Shown here one piece after another: positions 9,149 through 18,036 of a stretch of 64,000 nucleotides of DNA (within the stretch, counting starts at the first letter, position 1; each line of letters starts with the position of its first letter). This DNA is from Carbonactinospora thermoautotrophica (GTDB lineage Bacteria; Actinomycetota; Actinomycetes; Streptomycetales; Carbonactinosporaceae). The position numbers and the translations under genes were made by a program. The notes below the pieces were generated by a model, which worked only from the letters and a program-made list of their open reading frames with translations, made no database searches and was not told the DNA's origin. The stretch lies in assembly GCF_001543895.1 (NCBI RefSeq), contig NZ_JYIJ01000017.1:620001-684000 (forward strand), written 5' to 3'.

Positions 9149-10075
9149 GTGCTGATCGGGCTCGGGCTGCTGCTCGCCGCCGCCGTGCTGCTCGTGGTGG
9201 GCGCGGAGCTGTTCGTGGAGAACGCGGCCGCGGCCGCGCGCACGCTCGGGGTGTCCGTGCTGGCCGTGGGCATCCTGCTGGCCGGGGCGGAGCCCGAGGA
9301 GATGCTCACCGGAATCCTCGCCGCGCTGGACGGGCGCGGCGGGCTGGCCGCCGGGGACGCGATCGGGGCCAACGTGACCATGCTCACCGCGGCGCTGGGG
9401 CTGGCGGCGCTGGCCCGGCCGCTGCCGTTCGGGCCGCGCGTGCGCACGTACGCGCTGCTGTCCGCGCTGGCCGGGGCGTTCGCGCTGGCGGCGCTGTTCG
9501 ACGGGCGCGTGTCCCGGCTGGAGGGCGGGCTGCTGCTGGCCGGGTACGCCGCCGGGGTCGGGCTGGTGTGGTGGCGCGAGCAGGCCCCGCCCACGATCGG
9601 GGAGCTGGCCGAGGCCGAGGAGGAGCCCACCGGCCGCCGGGCCCCGGTGACGGGCCTGCTGCTCGCCCTGCTCGGGGTCGGGATCATGCTCGGCGGCGGC
9701 GACGCGGCCGTCACCGGGGCGGAGCGGGTGGTGGTCGCGCTGGGGCAGAGCGACACCGCGGTCGGGCTCACGATCCTGGCGCTCGCCACCACGGCGGAGC
9801 TGTTCGCGCTGGTGTTCGCTGCCGCCCGGCACGGGGTGAGCGAGATCGCGGTGGCCGGGGTGGTGGGCGCGGCGGCGTACAACGCGACCGCGTCCCTGGG
9901 TGCGGCGGCGCTGGCCCGCCCGCTCGTGGTGGCCGGCATGACGGGCGCGGCGACGCTGGCGGCGCTGCTGCCGGTCGCGGCCGTGGTGCTCGCGTCGCGC
10001 GGCCGGCTGGGCCGGGTCCCCGGTGCGGCGCTGTGCCTGGCGTACGCGGCGTACGTGGTCGTGGTGCTCGCTTGA
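9149..10075 (+). CDS. Sodium/calcium exchanger (CaCA) family membrane protein
   Basis: About 308 residues, almost wholly hydrophobic, with roughly ten membrane segments in two halves. Each half carries a diverged alpha-repeat: AGAEPEEMLTGILAAL followed by AAGDAIGANVTML in the first, and LALATTAELFALVFAAARHG followed by GVVGAAAYNATASLG in the second. The acidic residues of the repeats are conserved (GAEPEE, TTAELF), though the second is atypical. The GTG at 9149 follows GGAGGGG closely. Cation specificity cannot be predicted. Confidence 0.8.
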   Translation: MLIGLGLLLAAAVLLVVGAELFVENAAAAARTLGVSVLAVGILLAGAEPEEMLTGILAALDGRGGLAAGDAIGANVTMLTAALGLAALARPLPFGPRVRTYALLSALAGAFALAALFDGRVSRLEGGLLLAGYAAGVGLVWWREQAPPTIGELAEAEEEPTGRRAPVTGLLLALLGVGIMLGGGDAAVTGAERVVVALGQSDTAVGLTILALATTAELFALVFAAARHGVSEIAVAGVVGAAAYNATASLGAAALARPLVVAGMTGAATLAALLPVAAVVLASRGRLGRVPGAALCLAYAAYVVVVLA

Positions 10076-10145
10076 GCCCCCGGTTTTCCACAGGCATGTC
10101 GAGGTTGTGGAAACTCTCGGCCCCGGATCGCCGGAAACCGGGATC

Positions 10146-10161
10146 ATGGCTGTACAGCCAT
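10146..10161. promoter_or_regulatory. Perfect 16-bp palindrome, candidate operator
   Basis: ATGGCTGTACAGCCAT is fully symmetric and lies about 30 bases before the GTG of the decayed peptidase gene, which still has a good GGAGG. It may be a repressor site that has outlived its gene. A second inverted pair, TTTTCCACA (10084-10092) and TGTGGAAAC (10106-10114), lies just upstream after the exchanger gene and may act as its terminator. Confidence 0.35.
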
Positions 10162-10189
10162 CGCCCGCGCAGATTTCCGGAGGATTTTC

Positions 10190-10608
10190 GTGAACGCGCC
10201 CGCACGCACGGCCGAGCGGCTCGCCGCCGAGTGGGCCACGGCCGGACCCGAACCGCCTGCGGTACCTGACGCCGCCCTTGGAGCGGCCGGTCCGGTTCAG
10301 CGGCACCCCACAGGTGACCGTGCGCGCCTCGGTCGACGGCCGCTCCCCGTAGCTGACCGCGCTGCTCGTCGACTACGGCGAGGACACCCGCTGGGCGGGC
10401 CTGGAGGCGACGGAGGAGACCGCGTGCCTGGGCGAGAGCATCCCCTGGCAACAGCGGCTGCTGGCCCGTGTACCGGGACCGGACCGCGACCACGCCGCCC
10501 GGGATCGTGACCCGCGGCTGGCTCGACGTGCGCAACCACCACTCGGCCAGCGTCACCGAGCCGGTCGAGCCCGGTCACACGTACCCGTTCCGTTGGAAAC
10601 GCGCTGAT
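10190..10608 (+). pseudogene. Remnant of an X-Pro dipeptidyl-peptidase / CocE-type hydrolase
   Basis: Only pieces of the C-terminal jelly-roll domain survive: RYLTPPLERPVRFSGTPQV, then TALLVDYGEDTRW, then in another frame TRGWLDVRNHHSASVTEP and EPGHTYPFRW. These are the typical end of PepX_C domains. There is a TAG in frame at 10350-10352, a frameshift near 10455, and the alpha/beta-hydrolase core is missing. The GTG at 10190 with its Shine-Dalgarno starts an unrelated-looking reading frame. This explains most of the 640 bp between the exchanger and the next gene. Confidence 0.72.
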
Positions 10609-10718
10609 CAGACGCGAGCTGATCCAACCGGCCCGACCGGCGCACGAGCGGCGCGGACCGGCGCCTGCCTGCGGCGAGCAGGCGCGGCCGGCCGCATGAC
10701 CAGGACCCAGGAGACGGC

Positions 10719-11675
10719 ATGACCAGGCTTGGCGTGGAAGTGACGGTGACCGCCCGGGCGGCGCTCGCCCTGGCGTCGACGGTGGCGAGGACGGTCCGGC
10801 CCCGCCGGCCGGATCCGCGCTGGGTCGCCCAGCTCGAACCGGTCGGCGCGCCGCGTGCCCGGCGCGGCGTGACCCTGCACGCCATCACGCAGAACGAGTT
10901 CGGCGCGCTCACCGCCGCGGTCGCCCAGGGGCGGCTGCGCCCGGCCTTCTCGCCGATGACCGTGGGGGCGTTCCTCGTGGAGCACCCGGAGGCGCGGTTC
11001 CTGGTCGACGCGGGCGTGTGCCACGACGCGCGGCGCCGGCACGTGCCGCGACTGCCGGCCCTGGGGCGGGCGCTGCTCGCCGGCTCCCCGCCCCGGGTCG
11101 GCCTGGCCGACGGCGTCCGCGAGGCCGGGTTCGACCCGGACGGCCTGGCGTTCGTGCTGCTCACGCACCTGCACTGGGACCACTGCTCGGGGCTGGCGGA
11201 GCTGCCCGGCGTCCCGGTCCGGCTGTCCCGCGCCGAGTACGAGTTCGCGGCGGCCCCGCCGGACGTGCTGCTCAGGCACTGCGTGGTCCCCGAGACCTAC
11301 GCCGCCACGCGGCTCGACCCGGTCGAGCTGGACGGCCCGCCGGTGGAGACGTTCCCGGCCAGCCACGACGTGTTCGGCGACGGCAGCGTGCTCGTGGTCA
11401 GCCTCCCCGGCCACACACCCGGCCACGTGGGCGTGTTGCTCACCCTCCGCTCCGGCCGCCGGGTCCTGCTGGCCGGCGACGCGGTGTGGAGCGCGTACGC
11501 GGTGGCCGAGGCACGCGAACGCGCTCCCGTGGCCGCCTGCCTGGTCGACGCCGACCGGGACGAGGCGTACCGCTCGGTGCTGCGCCTGCACCGCCTGCCC
11601 GGCGACGTCACCGTGCTGCCCGCCCACGACCTGCGCGCGATCCGCGCGGCCTTCCCGGCCGGCCCGCTGCGGTAG
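10719..11675 (+). CDS. MBL-fold metallohydrolase
   Basis: A 318-residue metallo-beta-lactamase-fold enzyme. The zinc motif THLHWDH lies at about residues 148-154. Further ligands are SLPGHTPGHVG, the aspartate in LLAGDAVW, and PAHD near the end. The pattern resembles lactonase-like members of the glyoxalase II superfamily. The N-terminal ~40 residues are basic and alanine-rich without a clear signal cleavage site. AGGAG precedes the ATG. The substrate is not inferable from context. Confidence 0.85.
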   Translation: MTRLGVEVTVTARAALALASTVARTVRPRRPDPRWVAQLEPVGAPRARRGVTLHAITQNEFGALTAAVAQGRLRPAFSPMTVGAFLVEHPEARFLVDAGVCHDARRRHVPRLPALGRALLAGSPPRVGLADGVREAGFDPDGLAFVLLTHLHWDHCSGLAELPGVPVRLSRAEYEFAAAPPDVLLRHCVVPETYAATRLDPVELDGPPVETFPASHDVFGDGSVLVVSLPGHTPGHVGVLLTLRSGRRVLLAGDAVWSAYAVAEARERAPVAACLVDADRDEAYRSVLRLHRLPGDVTVLPAHDLRAIRAAFPAGPLR

Positions 11676-11775
11676 GCCAGCCCGGGTCATGGGCTCCTTC
11701 CAAACGTAGATCACGCGGAGTTCACCCGGATGCCGCGTCGGCGTCGGCTACGGGGTCTAGGAACGAGGCGGCGCT

Positions 11776-11808
11776 GATCAGCCGTGTTCGATCAGCCGTG
11801 TTCGATCA
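11776..11808 (+). repeat. Tandem 14-bp repeat upstream of the PhoD gene
   Basis: GATCAGCCGTGTTC occurs twice head to tail (11776-11789, 11790-11803) and is followed by GATCA. It ends about 16 bases before the ATG of the phosphatase, so it could affect a promoter or be slippage duplication. Confidence 0.6.
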
Positions 11809-11824
11809 ATGAGAGGGGGAACCC

Positions 11825-13393
11825 ATGGTCGATGAGCCGCTCCCCGACCGGCGCGCGGTGCTCCGCGGCGGGCTCGCGCTCGGCGGCGGCCTGGCCGCTA
11901 CGACGCTGCTGCCGGCGACCGCGCGGGCGGTCGCCGCGCCCGCGTTCGTCCGCGCGGGACGCCCGGCGATCACCCACGGGATCCAGTCCGGTGACCTGAC
12001 CGCGACCGGCGGGGTCGTCTGGGCGCGGGCCGACCGGCCGGCCCGCATGATCGTCGAGGTGAGCCCGACGTCGAGCTTCCGCACGGTGCGGCGGTTCCGG
12101 GGGCCGCTGCTCACCCCGGACAGCGACTTCACCGGCAAGACGCTGCTGCACGGTCTGCCGTCGGGCCAGGAGGTGTTCTACCGGGTGGTCCTGACCGACC
12201 CGGACGACGAGTCGCTGCGCGGCGAGCCGCTGGCCGGCCGGTTGCGCACCGCCCCGGTCACCCGGCGTGACATCCGGTTCTGCTGGTCGGGCGACCTCGC
12301 CGGGCAGGGCTGGGGCATCGACACCGGCCGCGGCGGCTACCGGATCTTCGAGGCGATGCGGCGGCTGGAGCCGGACTTCTTCGTCCTGAACGGCGACACG
12401 ATCTACGCCGACAACCCGATCCAGCCGAGCGTCCAGCTCCCGGACGGCTCGGTCTGGCGCAACATCACCACCCAGGAGAAGGCCAAGGTCGCCGAGACCC
12501 TGGACGAGTACCGCGGCAACTACCGGTACAACCTGCTGGACGAGAACCTGCGCCGGTTCGCCGCCGAGGTGCCGCAGGTCAACCAGTGGGATGACCACGA
12601 AGTTGTCAACAACTGGTATCCGGGGGAGATCCTGGACGACCCCCGGTACACCGAGAAGCGCGTCGACGTGCTGGCCGCCCGGGCCGCGCGGGCGTTCCAC
12701 GAGTACACTCCGATCGCCCCGCGGAAGGACGGCCGGATCTACCGGGTGCTGCGGCACGGGCCGCTGCTGGACGTGTTCGTGCTGGACATGCGCACGTACC
12801 GGAACGCCAACTCCCCGGGCCGGCAGCCGGTCGACCGGCAGGGCGTCCTCGGCGAGCGCCAGCTGGCCTGGCTCAAGCGCGAGCTGCTCGCCTCCCGAGC
12901 CACCTGGAAGGTGATCGCCGCGGACATGCCGCTCGGGCTGATCGTGCCGGACGGCCCGGTGGACATCGAAGCCGTCGCCCAGGGCGACCCGGGCCGCCCG
13001 CTCGGCCGTGAGCTGCAGTTCGCCGACCTGCTCAGCTTCGCGAAGCGGCACCGGATCAGCGGGATCGTGTTCATCACGACCGACGTGCACTACGCCGCCG
13101 CCCACCACTACCACCCGAGCCGGGCGGCGTTCACCGACTTCGACCCGTTCTGGGAGTTCGTCGCCGGCCCGCTGAACGCCGGCGCGTTCGGCCCGAATCG
13201 GCTGGACGCCACGTTCGGCCCCCGGGCGGTGTTCGTCCACGCCCCGCCCGCGCCGAACACCTCCCCCGCCGTCGGGGCGTACCAGCACTTCGGCGAGATC
13301 GCGATCGACGGCTCGACCGGCGTGCTGACCGCCCGGCTGCGGGACGCCGACGGCCAGGTCTTGTACTCAGTGGACCTGGACCCGGCGCGCTGA
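11825..13393 (+). CDS. PhoD-family alkaline phosphatase, Tat-exported
   Basis: A 522-residue secreted phosphodiesterase/phosphomonoesterase of the PhoD type. The N-terminus carries a twin-arginine signal (DRRAVLRGG at 8-16, then a hydrophobic stretch and ARA). Metal-binding blocks visible are CWSGDLAGQ, LNGDTIYAD, QWDDHEVVNNW and the late TTDVHYAAAHHYHP. A PhoD N-terminal domain precedes them (THGIQSGDLTATGGVVWAR). It probably releases phosphate outside the cell. GAGAGGGG precedes the ATG. No pho box could be identified with confidence. Confidence 0.93.
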   Translation: MVDEPLPDRRAVLRGGLALGGGLAATTLLPATARAVAAPAFVRAGRPAITHGIQSGDLTATGGVVWARADRPARMIVEVSPTSSFRTVRRFRGPLLTPDSDFTGKTLLHGLPSGQEVFYRVVLTDPDDESLRGEPLAGRLRTAPVTRRDIRFCWSGDLAGQGWGIDTGRGGYRIFEAMRRLEPDFFVLNGDTIYADNPIQPSVQLPDGSVWRNITTQEKAKVAETLDEYRGNYRYNLLDENLRRFAAEVPQVNQWDDHEVVNNWYPGEILDDPRYTEKRVDVLAARAARAFHEYTPIAPRKDGRIYRVLRHGPLLDVFVLDMRTYRNANSPGRQPVDRQGVLGERQLAWLKRELLASRATWKVIAADMPLGLIVPDGPVDIEAVAQGDPGRPLGRELQFADLLSFAKRHRISGIVFITTDVHYAAAHHYHPSRAAFTDFDPFWEFVAGPLNAGAFGPNRLDATFGPRAVFVHAPPAPNTSPAVGAYQHFGEIAIDGSTGVLTARLRDADGQVLYSVDLDPAR

Positions 13394-13666
13394 CCGGAAA
13401 CGATCAACGGGCCCGTGCGGCGTTCGGCTGCTCGCTCCGGCCGCGCGCCGTTGCGGGCCTTCGCCCGCCCGCGTCACCGACCTGTCCGAACAACACACAT
13501 CAGGGCGCGGATGGTGATCCGGCCCAGGCAGCGGACGTAGGACTCGATGGTCTCGCTCGGCCTGGGCCAGACCCGGGGCGGCTCAGAGCGGGCTTCGCGA
13601 GGGACACGAAGATGGAATCATGAGTCGCGCGTGATGTAGTAAAAAAGATGGTCACCACTACGGGGG

Positions 13667-14248
13667 GTGGGTACCACGGACGAGGACGCACGCGTTGTCG
13701 CACGCGTGGTGGCTGGCGATCTCGGCGCGTTCGAAGTGCTCGTTACGCGCTGGCAGCAGGTCGCCCATCGGACCGCGTTGGCGTTGGGCGCTGGCGCGGA
13801 GGCCGAGGACATAGTGCAGGAGGCGTTCCTCAAGGCGTTCCAAAACCTGGCCGGGTTTCGGTCGGGATATTCATTTCAGCCATGGTTGCTGCAAATCGTA
13901 GCGAATGAGACCAAGAACCTGCGCCGGTCTCGCTACCGAAGGCAACGCCTGGAATTTCGGCTTACCGCATTGTTTCTGTCGGATGGGAACATCGCTGGCG
14001 AGGATCCGTATGCAGCCGTGCTACGGGACGAACGAGAACGGCTGCTGTGGAAGACGCTGCAGGAGTTACCGGACAAGTACCGGTTGGTGCTGACCTGCCG
14101 CTACCTCCTGGAGTTATCCGAGGCCGAGACTGCCCAGGTGCTGGGATGGAGACACGGCTCGGTGAAATCCCGAACGTCGCGAGCGCTGGCCAAGTTGCGT
14201 GCCCTGTTGATCCCTGTCGAGACGGGAGAGGTGACCATCCATACCTGA
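13667..14248 (+). CDS. ECF RNA polymerase sigma factor without an adjacent anti-sigma gene
   Basis: A 193-residue extracytoplasmic-function sigma factor. Region 2 runs from about 20 to 85 (EAEDIVQEAFLKAFQNLAGF, then PWLLQIVANETKNLRR) and region 4 from about 125 to 180 (LPDKYRLVLTCRYLLELSEA, then VKSRTSRALAKLR). GTG start within a G-rich leader. Base composition is visibly less GC-rich than in the neighbours. Downstream, where an anti-sigma gene is expected, there is only an IS3 remnant, so the partner may have been lost. Confidence 0.87.
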   Translation: MGTTDEDARVVARVVAGDLGAFEVLVTRWQQVAHRTALALGAGAEAEDIVQEAFLKAFQNLAGFRSGYSFQPWLLQIVANETKNLRRSRYRRQRLEFRLTALFLSDGNIAGEDPYAAVLRDERERLLWKTLQELPDKYRLVLTCRYLLELSEAETAQVLGWRHGSVKSRTSRALAKLRALLIPVETGEVTIHT

Positions 14249-14649
14249 TCCGGATGACAGCCAACCGCGAGAGACGTCGACCGGACGCCGGCTTGACCTG
14301 CCACCTCCGCCGGGGCCGCCGGTACACCTCGGCCGCGTTCGGCGCGCTGTGCGACTCCCTCGGCGTGCCGAGGCCGCACCGGCGTGCGCCGGATAACTGC
14401 CGCCGCCGAAAGCTGTTCGCCAGCCTGAAAAAAGAGCTGTTACACCGGCGCTCCTTCGCCACCCGGGCCGAGGCCCGCCGCGAGATTTCTTGCTGGATCA
14501 AGACCCGGTACAACCGGCGGTGCCTCCACACGAGCCCGGGCTACCTCACGCCCATCGAATGGGAGCATCAGCACCGCACAGACGGTCTGGTACCGTCCGC
14601 CAAACCACATAAGCCAGGCGTCCGGCTGTCGGAGGGAACTCCAGGTTAG
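14249..14649 (+). pseudogene. IS3-family transposase (orfB) 3' remnant
   Basis: The frame ending at 14649 encodes the degraded end of an IS3-type integrase-core transposase. GLTCHLRRGRRYTSAAFGAL corresponds to the usual GLIHHSDRG-QYTS; ASLKKELLHRRSFATRAEAR and TRYNRRCLHTSPGYLTPIEW follow. The catalytic aspartate of HSDRG is lost. No 5' half and no left end are seen. GCCAGGCGTCCGGCTGTC near 14613-14630 may be part of the right terminal repeat. Confidence 0.82.
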
Positions 14650-14874
14650 CTCGCGCCGGGGATAGCGCAGGAGCCATCACTCTCGAGCGCGCCCGCTCGG
14701 TACTGCCTTCCGCCCTCCAGACCGATCTGCCGACGCACTCCAGGCTGAACAAGCCCTCCAACGATTTTCGGTCGCTGTGGAACCTTCACGCCGCCAGCGG
14801 TGTATCAACAGTAGCCCCGCAGGGAGGGCCGTGGCTCGTTCCGCAAGAGTCGATTCGCCTGAAGGAGATTCATA

Positions 14875-15363
14875 ATGCGCCGGTTGACTGCTCGATTAAC
14901 CTTGACGATCAGCGTCTTCGCCAGCCTCTTGGGCTCAGTACTGGCCGCCGCTGATGCCAGCGAGACAACTGGAGCGCCGCTTGCTCCCGCAGCCGTTGGC
15001 GCTGCCGACCCGGCACCGGTTGTCGGCTACACGCCCGTCGTCATGTCCTCTGCCGAACGCGCCGGGGCCACCGGAAGGGACGCCGTGAAGGCCCGCGCCA
15101 AGCACTGGTACGTCAAGGGCAGGCTGGGCGCGTTCCACATCCGCGAAACTCGCAGTGCGACCAGCCGCATCCTCGAAACGGTTCCGGCTGGCCGTGGTGC
15201 CTGGTGCTGGAACCAGCAGCGGGACTGCGGACCCGCCTACAGGGGCGGCAAGTACCGCTGCTCCAGGAGCACACCCCAGTACAGCGACTGGATCCCGGTG
15301 GCCACCTCCAACCGCAAGAAGGGCTGGGTCGCTCGGCACTGCGTCTACGCAACGTATGAGTAG
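14875..15363 (+). CDS. Secreted small protein with SH3-like domain
   Basis: A 162-residue protein with a Sec signal peptide (residues 1-28, MRRLTARLTLTISVFASLLG, then AADA). Its mature part has four cysteines (WCWNQQRDC, KYRCS, RHCV). The segment from HIRETRSATSRILETVPAG to KKGWVARHCVYAT has the strand pattern of bacterial SH3 domains. AAGGAG lies seven bases before the ATG. Neighbours are IS remnants on both sides, so it may be acquired DNA. No enzymatic role is suggested. Confidence 0.75.
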   Translation: MRRLTARLTLTISVFASLLGSVLAAADASETTGAPLAPAAVGAADPAPVVGYTPVVMSSAERAGATGRDAVKARAKHWYVKGRLGAFHIRETRSATSRILETVPAGRGAWCWNQQRDCGPAYRGGKYRCSRSTPQYSDWIPVATSNRKKGWVARHCVYATYE

Positions 15364-15586
15364 ACCTCGTCCGCACCCGTCCTGCGCACGACCTGACGTT
15401 CCCTCCCGGCGGTTAGGTCTGTGGCCGCGCGTCATGCGGGTTATCAGCCGGTCTGCGGCATAACCTGCCTTGGCGTGTGACGGCCGCCAGCGGAACCTTC
15501 AACGAAGACCGGCGTCGAGGCTCCTGGCGAGGGGCTCGGCGCCGGTCGCCGAGGTATTCCCCGCCTCGACCGCTGAAGTCGCTCGC

Positions 15587-15922
15587 TTAACCCCTGAGAG
15601 CGTGTGCGGGTGGGTCTAGGCTGACCTGTGCGGCAGGTCGAGGGTGTCGGTGGCGCTGGGGCGCGTGCGGCCTGGGCTTGCCCGCGTCGTAGCCGCGCTC
15701 GGCGGTGCCGTCGGCCTCCCCGCGGGCGAAGTCGTCATAGGCGGTGGTGGGGGGTGGGAAGGCGTGCGGCAGGTACCGCCAGGGGATGCCGGTGCGGGCC
15801 AGGTACAGGATGGCGTTGACGGTCTCGCGGAGGTCGTGTGTGCCGATGCGCACCGGGCGGGGTGGCAGCAGCGGGGCGATCAGGGTCTGTCGCTCAGGTC
15901 GGTCGGCGCTGAGCTGGGTCAC
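15587..15922 (-). pseudogene. IS5-family transposase remnant, internally deleted
   Basis: Read on the minus strand from the GTG at 15922: [20 protein letters not shown], then [38 protein letters not shown]. This is the DUF4096-type N-terminal domain of IS5/IS1182-like transposases. It then jumps to GYDAGK, which belongs to the middle of the enzyme (GYDAGKKVKGRKRH), and runs out of frame. The DDE core is missing. The remaining 15364-15586 shows only the inverted pair GACCGGCG / CGCCGGTC and no gene. Confidence 0.8.
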
Positions 15923-16017
15923 GGCAAACCGCGGTACCCGCCGTGCGCAGCCCCGATCAGGAAAATTCCCGGTCCTCAACCCGGATACCCGCATGATCGG
16001 GGCACATCGGACACGCG

Positions 16018-17499
16018 TTAAAGACACGGGCGGGCGTCGCGCACGGGCCCGTGATCGTTTCCGACCGACCGCCAGGCCGCGGGCAGGTGGTCGATCACGT
16101 CGTGGGCGGCGATCGGGGCGTCGTCCGCGGCGAGCCGCCCAGCCAAGCCGTGCAGGTACGCGCCCACAGAAGCCGCGTCGAGGGCGGGAAGGCCGGCGGC
16201 GAGCAGCGAGCCGATCAGGCCGGAGAGCACATCCCCGGTCCCGGCGGTGCCCAGCCACGGGGTGCCGGTCGGGTTGACCCGGACCGCGCCGGCCGGGTCG
16301 GCTACCAGCGTGGTCGAGCCCTTGAGCAGGACGGTTGCCCCGGTCCGCTCAGCCAGCTGGCGGGTGTGCTCCAGCCGGCGAGCCTCCACGTCGGCGCGCT
16401 CGGCCCCGAGCAGGCGGGCGCACTCACCGGCGTGCGGGGTGAGCACGGTCGGCGCGGACCGGTCGGCCCGGCCCCCGAAGTACTTGCCGAGCAGGGTCAG
16501 GCCGTCCGCGTCGACCAGCACGGGCACGTCGCTGGCCAGCACCTCGGCCAGCCGGTCACGGGCCACCTCGTCGGTGCCCATGCCCGGCCCCACCACCCAC
16601 GCCTGCACGCGCCCGGCCTCACCCGGCCGGGCCTCGCTGCACACGGTCTCCGGCCAGCGCTGGAGCACCAGGTCGATGACACGCCGGGGAGCGGCCAGCC
16701 GCACGTACCCGGCCGCCCCGTACAGCGCGCCGCCCACGGTGAGCACGGCCGCGCCGGGGAACCGGTCGGAGCCGGCGACCACGCCGACGACGCCGCGCCG
16801 GTACTTGTCGGTCTCCGCCGACAGCTCGGGCAGCAGCCGGGCCACGTCACCCGCCTGGAGCGCCGCGACGGTCGGCTCCGCCGGCAGGTACGGGCCGAGT
16901 CCGATGTCGACCAGCTCAACCACGCCCGCGTGCGAGGCGCCGGGGTCGACCAGCAGCCCCGGCTTGTACGTGCCGAAGGTGACGGTGACGTCCGCCCGCA
17001 CCGCCGGCCCCTCGACAACGCCGGTCGAGGCGTCCACCCCGCTCGGCACGTCAACGGCCACGACCAGGGCCTGCGCGCCGGCCGCCCGCGCGGCCAGTTC
17101 GGCGGCGCCCGGGCGCAGGCCGCCCTGGCCGCCGATGCCGGTGATCCCGTCCACGACCAAGTCAGCGGCGTCGATGACCGCTGGATCGCCGGTCATCCGG
17201 CCGCCTGCCGCCCGCAGCGCGGCCAGCCCACCCGCGTGCGCCCGCTCCGGGTTGAGCAGGATCGCGTCCACCCGCGCCCCGCGCCGGGCGAGCCGCGCTC
17301 CCGCGTACAGGGCGTCGCCCCCGTTGTCGCCGCTGCCGACCAGCAGCACCACCCGCCGCCCGTACACCCCGCCGAGCAGTCGCGCGCAGGTCGCGGCCAG
17401 CCCGGCCGCGGCCCGCTGCATGAGCGTCCCCTCCGGCAGCCGGGCCATCAGGGCGGCCTCGGCCGCCCGCACGTGCTCGACGTGGTACGCGTTCCTCAC
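16018..17499 (-). CDS. nnrD: Bifunctional NAD(P)H-hydrate epimerase / ADP-dependent dehydratase
   Basis: Repairs damaged NAD(P)H hydrates. Residues ~1-210 form the epimerase (YjeF_N/NnrE) domain: [20 protein letters not shown] and [13 protein letters not shown]. Residues ~220-490 form the ribokinase-like dehydratase (NnrD): [29 protein letters not shown] and the catalytic [11 protein letters not shown]. The GTG at 17499 is preceded by GGAGG; 493 residues is the normal fused length. acpS and glmS lie upstream on the same strand, the normal actinobacterial series. alr, normally next, lies far away and inverted. Confidence 0.94.
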   Translation of the reverse strand: MRNAYHVEHVRAAEAALMARLPEGTLMQRAAAGLAATCARLLGGVYGRRVVLLVGSGDNGGDALYAGARLARRGARVDAILLNPERAHAGGLAALRAAGGRMTGDPAVIDAADLVVDGITGIGGQGGLRPGAAELAARAAGAQALVVAVDVPSGVDASTGVVEGPAVRADVTVTFGTYKPGLLVDPGASHAGVVELVDIGLGPYLPAEPTVAALQAGDVARLLPELSAETDKYRRGVVGVVAGSDRFPGAAVLTVGGALYGAAGYVRLAAPRRVIDLVLQRWPETVCSEARPGEAGRVQAWVVGPGMGTDEVARDRLAEVLASDVPVLVDADGLTLLGKYFGGRADRSAPTVLTPHAGECARLLGAERADVEARRLEHTRQLAERTGATVLLKGSTTLVADPAGAVRVNPTGTPWLGTAGTGDVLSGLIGSLLAAGLPALDAASVGAYLHGLAGRLAADDAPIAAHDVIDHLPAAWRSVGNDHGPVRDARPCL

Positions 17500-17633
17500 C
17501 TGGCCTCCTCCGACGATCACACCCCACCAGTAAAACGGGTGCCCAGGAGACATGCCCGGAACACGGCGGGCGGGCGGCGGTCAGCGGATCCGGGCGAGCA
17601 GGTCCCGGACGGCGGTGACACCGGGAGTGGCGG

Positions 17634-17984
17634 TCACCCCTCCGCGATCACGACCGCCGAGGCGATGCCGGCGTCATGGCTCAGCGACAGGTGCCAGCGG
17701 CGCACCCCCAGTTCGGCGGCGCGGGCCGCGACCGTGCCGCGGACCTCCAGCAAGGGCTGGCCGGAGTCGGCGCGGACCACCTCCGCGTCGTGCCAGCGCA
17801 GGTTGCCGGGCGCGCCCAGCGCTTTGGCCAGTGCCTCCTTCGCGGCGAACCGGGCGGCCTGCGACGCCAGGGGCAGTTCCCGCTCGGCCGGCGTGAAGAC
17901 CCGCTCGGCCAGCCCGGGGGTGCGCTCCAGCGACTCGGCGAACCGGTTGATGTCCACCACGTCGATGCCCACGCCGACGATCAC
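17634..17984 (-). CDS. acpS: Holo-[acyl-carrier-protein] synthase
   Basis: Transfers 4'-phosphopantetheine from CoA to acyl carrier protein. The [13 protein letters not shown] start holds the magnesium-binding aspartate; [13 protein letters not shown] and [16 protein letters not shown] are the other two family blocks. 116 residues from the GTG at 17984. A tiny GTG frame of 18 codons (17581-17637) overlaps the stop codon on the same strand and fills the gap to nnrD; there is no sign that it encodes a real protein. Confidence 0.94.
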   Translation of the reverse strand: MIVGVGIDVVDINRFAESLERTPGLAERVFTPAERELPLASQAARFAAKEALAKALGAPGNLRWHDAEVVRADSGQPLLEVRGTVAARAAELGVRRWHLSLSHDAGIASAVVIAEG

Positions 17985-18036
17985 GCCTACACCGTACGCC
18001 TCGGGTACGCGTGACGGCCCCCGCACCCGGCGAGCC

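Noticed and set aside
10084-10114. Two DnaA-box-like sequences (TTTTCCACA and its inverted partner)
   Set aside because: Only two imperfect boxes, no dnaA/dnaN nearby, and they fit a hairpin after the exchanger gene better than an origin.
8183-10306. A 707-codon open frame on the - strand
   Set aside because: Covers tsaD and the exchanger gene in antisense; the sense genes have clear family motifs and ribosome sites.
17581-17637. 18-codon GTG frame overlapping the acpS stop
   Set aside because: Too short to judge, no ribosome site of its own and no family pattern.
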